Source of the DNA: Lachnospiraceae bacterium
GTDB lineage: Bacteria; Bacillota; Clostridia; Lachnospirales; Lachnospiraceae
DNA length: 64,000 nucleotides
NCBI GenBank assembly: GCA_022792885.1
Contig: JAAWBX010000007.1
Span: 62,001-126,000, forward strand
Reading direction: 5' to 3'
The position numbers and the translations under genes are program-made. Positions 29,790 through 38,213 of the stretch are shown one piece after another. The first letter of the stretch is position 1, and the number at the start of each line of letters is the position of its first letter. The notes beneath the pieces are model-generated. The model was not told the origin of the DNA. It saw only the letters and a program-made list of their open reading frames with translations, and searched no databases.

Positions 29790-31121
29790 ATGCTTCATCC
29801 ATCACAGGAAAACGGGTCAATCTGGGGAAGAGATTCGTGCAGGGGACGGGCCGCGGTCCTGGATTTTAACCCTTTGACCCGCAGCGTATACGGGGCTCTG
29901 CTGGAGCAGACGATGGAGCTGCAGGTTTGCGTATTTTCCTCTTCCGAGGATTTATGCCGGAGATTTGATTTTTCTTTTTGTTTCTTGATTCTGGATTGGG
30001 AAATGACAGCCGACATAGCGGGGCTGGTCAGAAGATTGCAGGCCGCTTCTCCGAAGCTTCGTCTGGGTGCGATTTCCGATCATTGGGATCAGAGGTCTTT
30101 GTCCGAAGCGCTTGGTTTGGGGTTCTCCGGGTTTTTTGACCGGCGCCTGGGCACGAAGGAACTGGCGCATCAGCTATGTATATGGAAAGAATACCGTTCC
30201 TGTTTGTCGCCGAATTTGCTGAAAGAAATATTTTTGCTGGCGAAGGGTGCGCTTCCTCTGTGTTCGGAGAGGAAATTTCCGCAGCTGACCAGACGGGAGA
30301 GGGAAGTCCGGGCTTATGCGGCCTCCGGGCTTACAAACCAACAGATCGCGGACAGACTTTCACTTTCAAAAAGCACGGTAGACAATCACTTTATCAATAT
30401 TTATCGGAAGCTGGGGATCAAGAACCGGCGGCAGTTGATCCGGATGGAGCTGCACCAGGAAGAACCGGATTTGATTCCCTACACATTGCCGGAGATTTTC
30501 GGCGTTTACCAAAAGGAGGATTCGTATATGAATCAGGAATTTTGTGAGATTTACGCGTTTTTTGCCAATATTTTTATGGAACCGATTCCGGTTCCCGGGG
30601 AAGCGTTTGCCAGGAATTTGTCTGAGCGGATTGATTTTCTGCTGGATGCGGAAGTAAAATTGCCGTTCGAGGCGGAGGAAGCTTTTGCGGCGTTTCGGGA
30701 GGAATGCCGCAGGGACGAGGCGGCCCGGGTGCAGGAACGCCTGGCGGTGGATCGGACGATGCTTTTTCGAGGGACGCGAAAAGAAGAGGGGCCGTTGCCG
30801 CCTTATGAGACTTTTTATCGTTCCGGGGAGCAGAAGGAGAATACGCTGGCGGTTCTGACGGCGTTTTACCGGGAATGCGGGATGAAGATCGGAAGTCAGG
30901 TTCATGAGCGGCCGGATTATGCCGGCGTGATACTGGCCTGTCTGTCGGAGCTGTATCGCCGGGAAGAGTCTTCAAAGCTCGGCGATCTCTTTTTGAAAGA
31001 GCATGTGCAAAACTGGCTTCCGGCATTCTGCGACGAAATGTTCGCTTACGCAAAGACTCCGTTTTTCCGGGGAATTGCCGTTTTGATGAAATCGGTTATT
31101 TTGGAAAGCGGTATGGATTGA
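29790..31121 (+). CDS. Fusion of receiver-like domain, LuxR helix-turn-helix and TorD-family chaperone
   Basis: One 443-residue open frame with three parts. Residues 20-130 resemble a response-regulator receiver: Asp69 in LILDWEMT is in the phospho-acceptor place, but the acidic pair is reduced to one Asp (VLDFNP) and the conserved Lys is absent (GFFDRRL), so it is degenerate. Residues 163-222 are a LuxR/NarL helix-turn-helix (LTRREREVRAYAASGLTNQQIADRL, STVDNHFINIYRKLGI). Residues 247-443 match TorD/DmsD maturation chaperones: DRTMLFRG, PPYETFYRSGE, HERPDYAGVILACLSELYR and FLKEHVQNWLPAFCDEM. I translated the junction and found no stop. The gene is divergent from a molybdoenzyme operon, the probable client and target. 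Met247 has its own strong ribosome site, so a chaperone-only product is also possible. Confidence 0.88.
   Translation: MLHPSQENGSIWGRDSCRGRAAVLDFNPLTRSVYGALLEQTMELQVCVFSSSEDLCRRFDFSFCFLILDWEMTADIAGLVRRLQAASPKLRLGAISDHWDQRSLSEALGLGFSGFFDRRLGTKELAHQLCIWKEYRSCLSPNLLKEIFLLAKGALPLCSERKFPQLTRREREVRAYAASGLTNQQIADRLSLSKSTVDNHFINIYRKLGIKNRRQLIRMELHQEEPDLIPYTLPEIFGVYQKEDSYMNQEFCEIYAFFANIFMEPIPVPGEAFARNLSERIDFLLDAEVKLPFEAEEAFAAFREECRRDEAARVQERLAVDRTMLFRGTRKEEGPLPPYETFYRSGEQKENTLAVLTAFYRECGMKIGSQVHERPDYAGVILACLSELYRREESSKLGDLFLKEHVQNWLPAFCDEMFAYAKTPFFRGIAVLMKSVILESGMD
30511..30530 (+). promoter_or_regulatory. Internal ribosome-binding site and in-frame start for the TorD part
   Basis: AAAAGGAGGA (30511-30520) is followed after 8 bases from GGAGG by ATG at 30528, codon 247 of the fusion frame. 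Strength and spacing match the best sites in the window, and it falls exactly at the domain boundary. Confidence 0.7.
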
Positions 31122-31185
31122 TCCGGGCAGGATCGGATGCCGTGGAGATTGCCTGACGGCGCAAACGGTGAGACAGGAGGTTCTT

Positions 31186-31638
31186 ATGGAAATAGAAAAT
31201 ATGCCTTTTTCCCGTCGGATGATGAATATGGTCGTGGTATATCAATCGTATATTCAATCCGGAATCGCTCCGCTGAAGCTCGGTTTGAGCGAATATCCGA
31301 TTCTGTTAAAGCTGGCATTCAGCGGCAAAGATCTGCTTCTTTGTCAAAATGAAATGGCCAGAGAGCTCCATCGTGATAAGGCGCTGATTGCCCGGGCGGT
31401 CAGGCATTTGACTCAGATGGGGTATCTGACGACGGCGGCCCATCCTTATCATAAGAGCAAGAAGATTCTTCGGCTGACGGAAACCGGCAGAACGGTTGCT
31501 TATCAGGTGCGCGAGATCACGATGCGTTGGGATGATCGTGTGAAGGAGATGTTTGCGGAGGAAGAATGGGAGGCGTTTTTGTCCGGATTCGAGAAAGTAG
31601 CGCGGGTTACGGCGGATTTGGAGGAAGGGGCGGATTGA
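31186..31638 (+). CDS. MarR-family transcriptional regulator
   Basis: A 150-residue winged helix-turn-helix protein: LGLSEYPILLKLAFSGKDLLLCQNEMARELHRDKALIARAVRHLTQMGYL is the DNA-binding domain, and HKSKKILRLTETGRTVAYQVREI is the wing and dimerisation helix. The start at 31186 is 5 bases after CAGGAGG; the track of upstream codons lacks one. It is 64 bases after the LuxR-TorD gene and could be co-transcribed. Ligand and target unknown. Confidence 0.88.
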   Translation: MEIENMPFSRRMMNMVVVYQSYIQSGIAPLKLGLSEYPILLKLAFSGKDLLLCQNEMARELHRDKALIARAVRHLTQMGYLTTAAHPYHKSKKILRLTETGRTVAYQVREITMRWDDRVKEMFAEEEWEAFLSGFEKVARVTADLEEGAD

Positions 31639-31640
31639 AA

Positions 31641-31669
31641 TTGACAATAGCGGAACAAAGGGGTATGAT
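31641..31669 (+). promoter_or_regulatory. Putative sigma-A promoter
   Basis: TTGACA (31641-31646), a 17-base spacer and TATGAT (31664-31669), upstream of the SprA-like gene. Confidence 0.6.
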
Positions 31670-31761
31670 ACAATTAAAAAAATTGACAAACAGATCGGAA
31701 AGGTCCATGAGAAGTTAAAGTTTTAAAGCGGAGAACGAGTATAAAGGATGGGAACGGAAGT

Positions 31762-32481
31762 ATGATAAGCGGAATTTCTGGAATGCATTGGTATGGTATC
31801 CGGCAGGCCGGGTACGGCGGATATCCGGCCGTGACAAAGGGTAAAATGTCGGGGGTCGGCGCGGCTGCGGACGCGGCGCCGGCCGCAAAGCGGCAATCGA
31901 CGGCCGGAAGTATCGGGACGCGCGCGGCGCTGGCGAGGGGAACGGAACCGGCGGCGGAAGAAGCGGGAAGTGCGGGATCGCTCTTTCGAAAGGGGATGGA
32001 TCCGGTGGAATGCGCCGTGCGGATGCGGATTCAGTACCTGGACCCTTCTTCCGAACGTCCGGAGGAGGGGGAGTTGGCTCCTTTGGAGACGGGGGAGCGG
32101 ATTTTCGGAGGCGTGAGCGCCCGGGAGGCCGGACAGGACGGGAAGTGTCAGACCTGCGAAGAGCGGAAGTATCAGGACGGCTCCGATGATATGGGAGTTT
32201 CTTTCCAGACGCCGACGCGGGTCGCCCCGGAGGCGGTGGCGTCCGCGGTCCGCGGTCATGAACAGGAGCATGTGGTACGAGAACAGGCGAAAGCGGAGCG
32301 GGAAGGCCGCCGGGTCGTCAGTCAGGACGTAACTTTGCATACGGATATTTGTCCGGAGTGCGGCAGGGCCTATATCTCCGGCGGAACCACCCGGACGGTT
32401 ACGGCCGCGGATTCATCGCGGTCGGGAACCGGCGGAGAGGAAGCGGCGCCGGAACGCCGGCCGTTTTTGGCGGTTGCGTGA
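31762..32481 (+). CDS. SprA-related putative metalloprotease-like protein (HEQEH motif)
   Basis: A 239-residue protein without a signal peptide. The first 90 residues are low-complexity, rich in Ala and Gly. The conserved part starts CQTCEERKYQDGSDDMGVSFQTPTRVAPEAV, continues AVRGHEQEHV and ends with HTDICPECGRAYISGGTT. HEQEH fits the zinc-protease HExxH pattern, and two CxxC pairs could bind a second metal. The layout matches the SprA-related family of unknown function. No proteolytic activity is established. It stands alone between its own promoter and terminator. Confidence 0.7.
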   Translation: MISGISGMHWYGIRQAGYGGYPAVTKGKMSGVGAAADAAPAAKRQSTAGSIGTRAALARGTEPAAEEAGSAGSLFRKGMDPVECAVRMRIQYLDPSSERPEEGELAPLETGERIFGGVSAREAGQDGKCQTCEERKYQDGSDDMGVSFQTPTRVAPEAVASAVRGHEQEHVVREQAKAEREGRRVVSQDVTLHTDICPECGRAYISGGTTRTVTAADSSRSGTGGEEAAPERRPFLAVA

Positions 32482-32500
32482 TATCGGAATAACAGATCAA

Positions 32501-32548
32501 AAAGGCACAGAGCTTGCGCGTCGTTGTCAGAGCTCTGGGCCTTTTTTA
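32501..32548 (+). terminator. Rho-independent terminator
   Basis: AAGGCACAGAGCT pairs with AGCTCTGGGCCTT (one mismatch), followed by a T run. Confidence 0.85.
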
Positions 32549-32611
32549 TTTCCTTGCCAAGTGTCCGCGGGGATGATAAAATGAAAAAAAGCTTTTAAAG
32601 GAGGCGGAGGC

Positions 32612-33403
32612 ATGGTTATTATCAATGAGGCGCTCTGCATCGGCTGCGGGGCCTGCGAGGCCGATTGTCTGGCCCGGGCGGTCCGGGTGACGGACGGAAA
32701 AGCCGGCGTGATAAAGGACTGTTTTCATTGCGGACACTGCGTGGCGGTCTGTCCCGCGGAAGCGGTTCGTCTGGAAGGGGACGGCTATCGGATGGAGGAC
32801 GTGATTCCCTTTGACCCCGCCGTTTGCCGGGTGTCCCCGGAAGTGATGCTGAATACGATTAAGTGCAGAAGATCCATTCGTCAGTTTGAAAAACGGCAGG
32901 TGAAACGGGAGGATGTGGAGCGGATCCTGGAAGCGGGGCGTTTTTCGCCGACCGGGAGCAACTCTCAGAATGTCTCGTATCTGGTCTTTCGTGAACAGAC
33001 GGAAGAACTGCGGGCGCTTGCCATGGAAGAGTTTCGGAAACTGGAAGGGGATGAGGAGGCGTTTGCGCAGATATTCCCGCCGCCTATGAGCCTGAGTCGG
33101 GTGGATTTCTCGGACGATGATTTCTTATTTAAAGGAGCTCCGGCCGTGATCGTAACCGTGTCGCCGCATATGGTAAACGCGGCCGTCGCGTCGGCGAATA
33201 TGGAGCTGATGGCGGTATCTTTGGGCGTGGGCGTGGTATATATCGGGTTTTTTGTGAGGCTGGCCGCGAAGAACGAGCGGATTCGCGCGTTTCTGGGATT
33301 GGGGCCGCAAGACCAGGCCGTGACCTGTTTGAGCCTGGGGTATCCGAATGTTTCCTACCGCCGCAGCGTACCCCGCAAACCGGCGCGGGTTCAGTGGAGA
33401 TAG
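32612..33403 (+). CDS. Ferredoxin-nitroreductase fusion protein
   Basis: A 263-residue protein. Residues 1-55 hold two [4Fe-4S] motifs (CIGCGACEADC at 9-19 and CFHCGHCVAVCP). Residues from about 80 are an FMN-dependent nitroreductase domain: KCRRSIRQFEKRQVKREDVERILEAGRFSPTGSNSQN is the usual FMN-contact start. Such proteins are common in clostridia and reduce nitro compounds or quinones with ferredoxin-type electrons; the natural substrate is unknown. A ribosome site AAAGGAGG precedes it. The M20 hydrolase gene follows after 45 bases. Confidence 0.88.
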   Translation: MVIINEALCIGCGACEADCLARAVRVTDGKAGVIKDCFHCGHCVAVCPAEAVRLEGDGYRMEDVIPFDPAVCRVSPEVMLNTIKCRRSIRQFEKRQVKREDVERILEAGRFSPTGSNSQNVSYLVFREQTEELRALAMEEFRKLEGDEEAFAQIFPPPMSLSRVDFSDDDFLFKGAPAVIVTVSPHMVNAAVASANMELMAVSLGVGVVYIGFFVRLAAKNERIRAFLGLGPQDQAVTCLSLGYPNVSYRRSVPRKPARVQWR

Positions 33404-33448
33404 ATGACAGGTGATTGAGGATACCGGCCACGGAAAAAGGAGAGAGAG

Positions 33449-34630
33449 ATGGAGAATGTTTATTTAAAAAGAGCGAAAGAACTGACGGGCGAATTGACGG
33501 ATCACAGGCGGACGGTTCACGGCTATGCGGAAACGGAATTTGACCTGCCTAAGACTTTGGCTTTCGTGGAAGCGGAATTAAAGAGTTACGGATACGAGCC
33601 GGTCCGCATGGGCCGGGCCGGCATCGCTTGTACGGTCGGAAAGCCCGGGAAATGTATCCTTTTGCGGGCGGACATGGATGCCCTTCCCATGGCGGAGGAG
33701 ACGGGGTATGAATTTGCCGCGACCAACGGGAATTGCCATTCCTGCGGCCATGACTGTCATGTTTCCATGCTCCTCGCCGCGGCGAAGATGCTCAAAGAGC
33801 GGGAGGCGGAACTGAAAGGCACGGTTAAGTTCATGTTCCAGCCGGCGGAGGAAAAGCTGGCCGGGGCTCAGGACATGATCGACGCGGGTATTCTGGAGAA
33901 TCCGAAGGTGGACGCGGCGGTGGGGCTTCACGTGGCGGTCGGCTGGGACAATTCGGATTTGGGGCGGATTTTGTATGCCAGAGGGCCGGCCATGTACGCG
34001 GCCAACGCCATCCGGATTCGGGTGGAAGGGAAATCCGCTCACGGAAGCACGCCGTTTGCCGGCGTGGATGCGATTACGATCGCGGCGCATATTGTGATCG
34101 CGCTGCAGGAGATTTTGGCGCGGGAGATCCCCTGCACGGATCATTCGATCGTGACGATCGGCAAGATCAAGGGAGGGGATACGGAGAATACCATCGGCGG
34201 CCACGCGGAGATGTGGGGCGCAATTCGGACGACCTCTTATGAGAATCTGAATTTCCTGTTAAAGCGGGTACAGGAGATCAGCGCCGGTGTGGCCGAGACT
34301 TATCGGGGGAAGGCCGTGGCCGAAAAGGTATACGGTATCGGGCCTTTGTACAACGATCCGGCTTTGAGCGATCAAATCGGAAAATACTGCCGGGAAATGA
34401 TGGGCGAGGATAAAGTGGACGATATCGGGACCCGGTTCGGAACGGAGGATTTCGCGGTGATCGGAGAGCGGATTCCGGCGGTGATGCTGAACATCGGAGC
34501 GGGGAACATTGCGGACGGGTGCGACCGGACGCTTCATCACGCGGGTATGACGCTGAAGGAAGAGGTATTGCCTCTGGGCGCCGCCGTGTATGCTTACTGT
34601 GCGGAGCGTTATCTGAGCGAGGCGGAGTAG
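33449..34630 (+). CDS. M20D-family metallo-amidohydrolase
   Basis: A 393-residue zinc or manganese hydrolase of the IAA-amino-acid hydrolase/hippurate hydrolase group. Metal-site motifs: LLRADMDALPMAEETG, CHSCGHDCHVSM (residues 96-106, with the metal Cys and His), FQPAEEKLAGAQDMI, and a C-terminal LHHAGM His. A lid domain (KSAHGSTPFAGVDAI) is present. It probably cleaves N-acyl amino acids or short dipeptides in the cytoplasm. Start and length are normal. Confidence 0.9.
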   Translation: MENVYLKRAKELTGELTDHRRTVHGYAETEFDLPKTLAFVEAELKSYGYEPVRMGRAGIACTVGKPGKCILLRADMDALPMAEETGYEFAATNGNCHSCGHDCHVSMLLAAAKMLKEREAELKGTVKFMFQPAEEKLAGAQDMIDAGILENPKVDAAVGLHVAVGWDNSDLGRILYARGPAMYAANAIRIRVEGKSAHGSTPFAGVDAITIAAHIVIALQEILAREIPCTDHSIVTIGKIKGGDTENTIGGHAEMWGAIRTTSYENLNFLLKRVQEISAGVAETYRGKAVAEKVYGIGPLYNDPALSDQIGKYCREMMGEDKVDDIGTRFGTEDFAVIGERIPAVMLNIGAGNIADGCDRTLHHAGMTLKEEVLPLGAAVYAYCAERYLSEAE

Positions 34631-34675
34631 AACGGAGGATCGGAATCGGAACAACAGAAGGAAGAATCTGTGTTG

Positions 34676-34712
34676 CCCTGTCGGGAAAATACCGACAGGG
34701 TTTTCTTTTTTT
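34676..34712 (+). terminator. Rho-independent terminator
   Basis: CCCTGTCGG pairs with CCGACAGGG around an A-rich loop and is followed by TTTTCTTTTTT. It closes the nitroreductase-hydrolase unit. Confidence 0.9.
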
Positions 34713-34851
34713 CGGGTTTTTTCTGATAGAAAAAGAATGTGAAATATTAGATAATATAAACAAAATACCGCAGGGAAACGTCTGCTGCAGAGCGCGGGGG
34801 TTTGCGGCAGGAATGGAAATTACCGACGGTAGAAAGAGAAGGAGGACGGGT

Positions 34852-37485
34852 ATGAAATTAAGCAGAAGGGACTTCCTGAAATCAGCAGCCGCGGCGGGAA
34901 CGGCGGCAGCCGTAATCGGCGTATCGGGCTGTGCTCAGGACAGCGGCAAAAACAAAGAGCCGGGAGCGACGAACGCAGCGGGCAGCTCGCCGGAAACGGA
35001 GAGCGGCAAAGATGCGGAAATCGGTACGCAGCCGGAGGCTATGGAGGGAAATCCGGCCGTAAAACCGGGAGAAGGCGGAAAATGGGTCTGCTCTTCCTGT
35101 CAGGGATGCACTTCCTGGTGCTCCGTACAGGCATATGTGGAGGACGGCCGGGTGACGAAAGTGAAGGGGAATCCCAATTCCAAAGGTAACCGGGGCTATA
35201 TTTGTCCCAGACCGCATCTGGCGATTCAGCAACTGTATGATCCGGACAGGATCAAAACGCCTTTAAAACGAACCAATCCGAAAAAAGGAAGAAACGAGGA
35301 TCCGAAGTTTGTTCCGATTAGCTGGGACGAGGCCATGGATGAGATCGCGGAACGGATGATGGAATTAAGGAACAACAGAGAGAGCCATAAATTTTCTCTC
35401 TGGAAGGGACGTTCTACCGGTGTGGCGGATGTTTTTTATCATGCGATACCGGCTATTTTCGGCAGCCCCAACAATTATGGACATGCCTCTATCTGTTCGG
35501 AAGCGGAAAAACTGGGAGCCGGCATCACGGAAGGTTACTGGGATTATCGGGATTATGACGTAATGAACACGAAATATTTTCTGATGTGGAGTACGGATCC
35601 CATTGCTTCCAATCGGCAGGTGTCCAATATTATCAATCATTACGGAGACATGCGCAGCCAGGCAAAGATTGCGGTTGTGGATCCCAGGCTTTCGGCGACG
35701 GCGGCCAGGTGCGACGAGTGGCTGCCGGTGATTCCCGGGCAGGACGGCGCTTTGGTATCGGCGATTGCGCATGTGATTTTAACGGAAGGTCTCTGGTACA
35801 GAGATTTTGTCGGTGATTTTAAGGATAAGAAGAACCGTTTTATAAAAGGGGAAACGGTGGCCGAAGAAGATTTTGAAGAAAAATATACCTATGGACTGGT
35901 AAAATGGTGGAATCTGGAATTATTGGATAAGACGCCGGAGTGGGCGGAAAAGATTGCCGGAATACCGGCGGAGCAGATCCGCCGGGTGGCGCAGGATTTT
36001 GCGGCGGCTGCGCCGGCCGCTACCTCCTGGATGGCGCCGGGGGTAGCCATGCAGGTGCGCGGCGGTTACATCGCCATGGGGGCCAATGCTTTGAACGGTC
36101 TGGTCGGATCTGTCGAGAATATAGGAGGGCCGAACCGCGCATCCGGCGCGCCGGTTGCCAAACTGCCGGATACATCGCCCTATACGGATGAAATCGCGGC
36201 GGAAGGCGCGAAACAAAAGAAGATCGATCATCGGAACGATATTCGTTTTATGTCGGCAGAAAAAGGGAAAATTCATAAAAATGTCGTGACGAACTATCTG
36301 GCGGACGCGATTTTGGAAGGCGACCCTTATGACCTGAAAATGGTTGTCAGTTACTGGAACAACTGGGTATATTCCTGCACAGGCGCCGACCGCTGGGAAA
36401 AAGCGTTGGCAAAACTGCCTTACTTTGTACATATTACGTTGAATCCGTCGGAGATGTCCCAGTTTGCGGATATCGTTCTGCCGGCCAGCCATCCCATGTT
36501 CGAACGTTGGGGATTTGTGACGAATAAACAGGATCTGCACACCTATGTCAGCCTGGAACAGCCGGTGGTGAAGCCGGTTTGGGACAGTAAGGCCGACGAG
36601 ACGGAAATCGCCTGGCTTTTGGCGGAGAAGCTGGCCGGGAAAGGGTTCCCTGCTTTGCTGGATTATTATAAGAAGGAATTTTGTGACCCGGAGACGGGGG
36701 AAGAGCCGGCGGACGGACAGGAATTCGGATTGTATGTGACGAAGTATTATACGAAAGGGATCTGGATGCCGGAAGAGAAACCGTCCGGGGACGAGATCGG
36801 CGGCTGGGAAGAATTTGTAGAAAAAGGAATTTGGAACAGCGAGAAAATGGGGTATCAGAAACACTGGGATGATTTTGGGACGGCTACCGGGAAATTCGAG
36901 TTTTACAGCGAAACATTAAAAGGGATGCTGGAGGAACACGCCGAAGAGTACGAGCTGAGTGTGGATGAAGCCCTGGAGCAATTAAATTATCTGGCCAGAG
37001 GCGAGCAGGCGTTTGTACCTCATTACGAAGAACCGGTTCGATACGGCGACGAAAAGGAGTATCCTCTGATCTTCAGCGAGCATCGCTCGAGATTGAACCG
37101 GGAAGGCCGTTCGGCCAATACGGTCTGGTATCAGGAATTTAAATTTGCAGATCCCGGCGATGAGGCGTGGGAGGATGTTCTCAAATGCAATCCGGTCGAT
37201 CTAAAGGCTTACGGTCTTACGGACGGGGACCGGGCGCGGGTAACGTCGGTTCAGGGTTCGATCGAAGTAACCGTAAAGTCCTGGGAGGGCACAAGACCCG
37301 GAGTGGCCGTGAAGTGTTACGGACAGGGACATTGGGCCTACGGTCAGGTGGCGGCGGAGGATTACGGAAAGAAGATCCCCCGGGGCGGCAACAACAATGA
37401 AATTCTGCCCTGCGATTGGGAACGTCTCAGCAGTTCTACCTGCCGGCACGGCGGTATTGCGCGGATTCGGATCGAGAAAATATAG
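34852..37485 (+). CDS. Molybdopterin oxidoreductase catalytic subunit (second), Tat-exported
   Basis: An 877-residue DMSO-reductase-family enzyme. Signal: SRRDFLKSAAAAG with a VSGC lipobox-like end. FeS motif: CSSCQGCTSWC...GYICPRP. The probable Mo ligand is Cys in YGHASICSEAEKLG, as in thiosulfate/polysulfide/arsenate-type reductases, where Cys is used. WDEAMDEIAERM and RWGFVTNKQDLHTYVSLEQPVV are further family blocks. The start at 34852 is 6 bases after AGGAGGA; the longer frame from 34519 overlaps the hydrolase gene and a terminator. Its FeS subunit, a PhnD-like protein, a kinase and a regulator follow, which points to a substrate-sensing respiratory reductase (sulfur- or arsenic-oxyanion type is a guess from this layout). 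Confidence 0.88.
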   Translation: MKLSRRDFLKSAAAAGTAAAVIGVSGCAQDSGKNKEPGATNAAGSSPETESGKDAEIGTQPEAMEGNPAVKPGEGGKWVCSSCQGCTSWCSVQAYVEDGRVTKVKGNPNSKGNRGYICPRPHLAIQQLYDPDRIKTPLKRTNPKKGRNEDPKFVPISWDEAMDEIAERMMELRNNRESHKFSLWKGRSTGVADVFYHAIPAIFGSPNNYGHASICSEAEKLGAGITEGYWDYRDYDVMNTKYFLMWSTDPIASNRQVSNIINHYGDMRSQAKIAVVDPRLSATAARCDEWLPVIPGQDGALVSAIAHVILTEGLWYRDFVGDFKDKKNRFIKGETVAEEDFEEKYTYGLVKWWNLELLDKTPEWAEKIAGIPAEQIRRVAQDFAAAAPAATSWMAPGVAMQVRGGYIAMGANALNGLVGSVENIGGPNRASGAPVAKLPDTSPYTDEIAAEGAKQKKIDHRNDIRFMSAEKGKIHKNVVTNYLADAILEGDPYDLKMVVSYWNNWVYSCTGADRWEKALAKLPYFVHITLNPSEMSQFADIVLPASHPMFERWGFVTNKQDLHTYVSLEQPVVKPVWDSKADETEIAWLLAEKLAGKGFPALLDYYKKEFCDPETGEEPADGQEFGLYVTKYYTKGIWMPEEKPSGDEIGGWEEFVEKGIWNSEKMGYQKHWDDFGTATGKFEFYSETLKGMLEEHAEEYELSVDEALEQLNYLARGEQAFVPHYEEPVRYGDEKEYPLIFSEHRSRLNREGRSANTVWYQEFKFADPGDEAWEDVLKCNPVDLKAYGLTDGDRARVTSVQGSIEVTVKSWEGTRPGVAVKCYGQGHWAYGQVAAEDYGKKIPRGGNNNEILPCDWERLSSSTCRHGGIARIRIEKI

Positions 37486-37496
37486 GAGGAACAAAA

Positions 37497-38180
37497 ATGG
37501 CGAAATATGGGATGGTAATCGACCTTCACCGCTGCGTCGGTTGTGCGGAATGTCTGATTGCCTGCAAATCGGAGAATAATGTAGATGAAGGCATTTTCTG
37601 GTCCTCGGCGATTCGGAATATGAGCGGGACGTTTCCCGATGTAAAATATGAATTTATTCCCACGCTCTGCAATCACTGCGAAGCGGCTCCCTGCACGATC
37701 GTGTGTCCGACCGGGGCCATGTTTAAAGATGAGAACGGTCTGACTATGCATAATCCGGAACTTTGCGACGGCTGCCAGGCGTGCCTGGAGGTCTGCCCTT
37801 ACGGAAACATCAGTTATAATGAAAATGCCGTGCAGGCTTTCTGGAACAGCGAGAAAGCGGCGATTCCTGAGGGGACGGCGACCGGACGGGAGCTTCAAGA
37901 ATTGACAGGGGAAACGATTCCTTATTATAATCCGGACAGGGAGGCTACGTATGACGGAATCCGTCGGCCGGGCGTTGTGGAGAAATGTACTTTCTGCGAC
38001 CACAGGCTTCGGGCCGGGCTGGAACCTTATTGTGTGGAAGCCTGCCCGGCGAAAGCGCGCGTTTTCGGAGATCTGGATGACGAAAACAGCGAAATCAGCC
38101 GCCTGTTGAAAGAAAACCAGGCGGAGGTTCTGAAGGAGGAGGCGCAGACGAAACCCAAAGTTTATTATATCGGACGTTAA
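37497..38180 (+). CDS. Four-cluster ferredoxin-type electron-transfer subunit (second)
   Basis: A 227-residue partner of the upstream molybdoenzyme. Cluster motifs: CVGCAECLIAC, CNHCEAAPCTIVC, CDGCQACLEVC and CTFC...CVEAC. It has no signal peptide and no anchor gene beside it. TAGGAGGA is 6 bases before the ATG at 37497, and the frame is 11 bases from the catalytic gene. It is distinct in sequence from the FeS subunit at 25993-26706. Confidence 0.9.
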   Translation: MAKYGMVIDLHRCVGCAECLIACKSENNVDEGIFWSSAIRNMSGTFPDVKYEFIPTLCNHCEAAPCTIVCPTGAMFKDENGLTMHNPELCDGCQACLEVCPYGNISYNENAVQAFWNSEKAAIPEGTATGRELQELTGETIPYYNPDREATYDGIRRPGVVEKCTFCDHRLRAGLEPYCVEACPAKARVFGDLDDENSEISRLLKENQAEVLKEEAQTKPKVYYIGR

Positions 38181-38213
38181 GCGCTTTTCCGGTGTGAGAA
38201 AGTGGGAAGCCGG

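Noticed and set aside
34519-34851. N-terminal extension of the second molybdoenzyme in the long open frame
   Set aside because: It would overlap the M20 gene and a terminator and bury the Tat signal; the ATG at 34852 has a good ribosome site.
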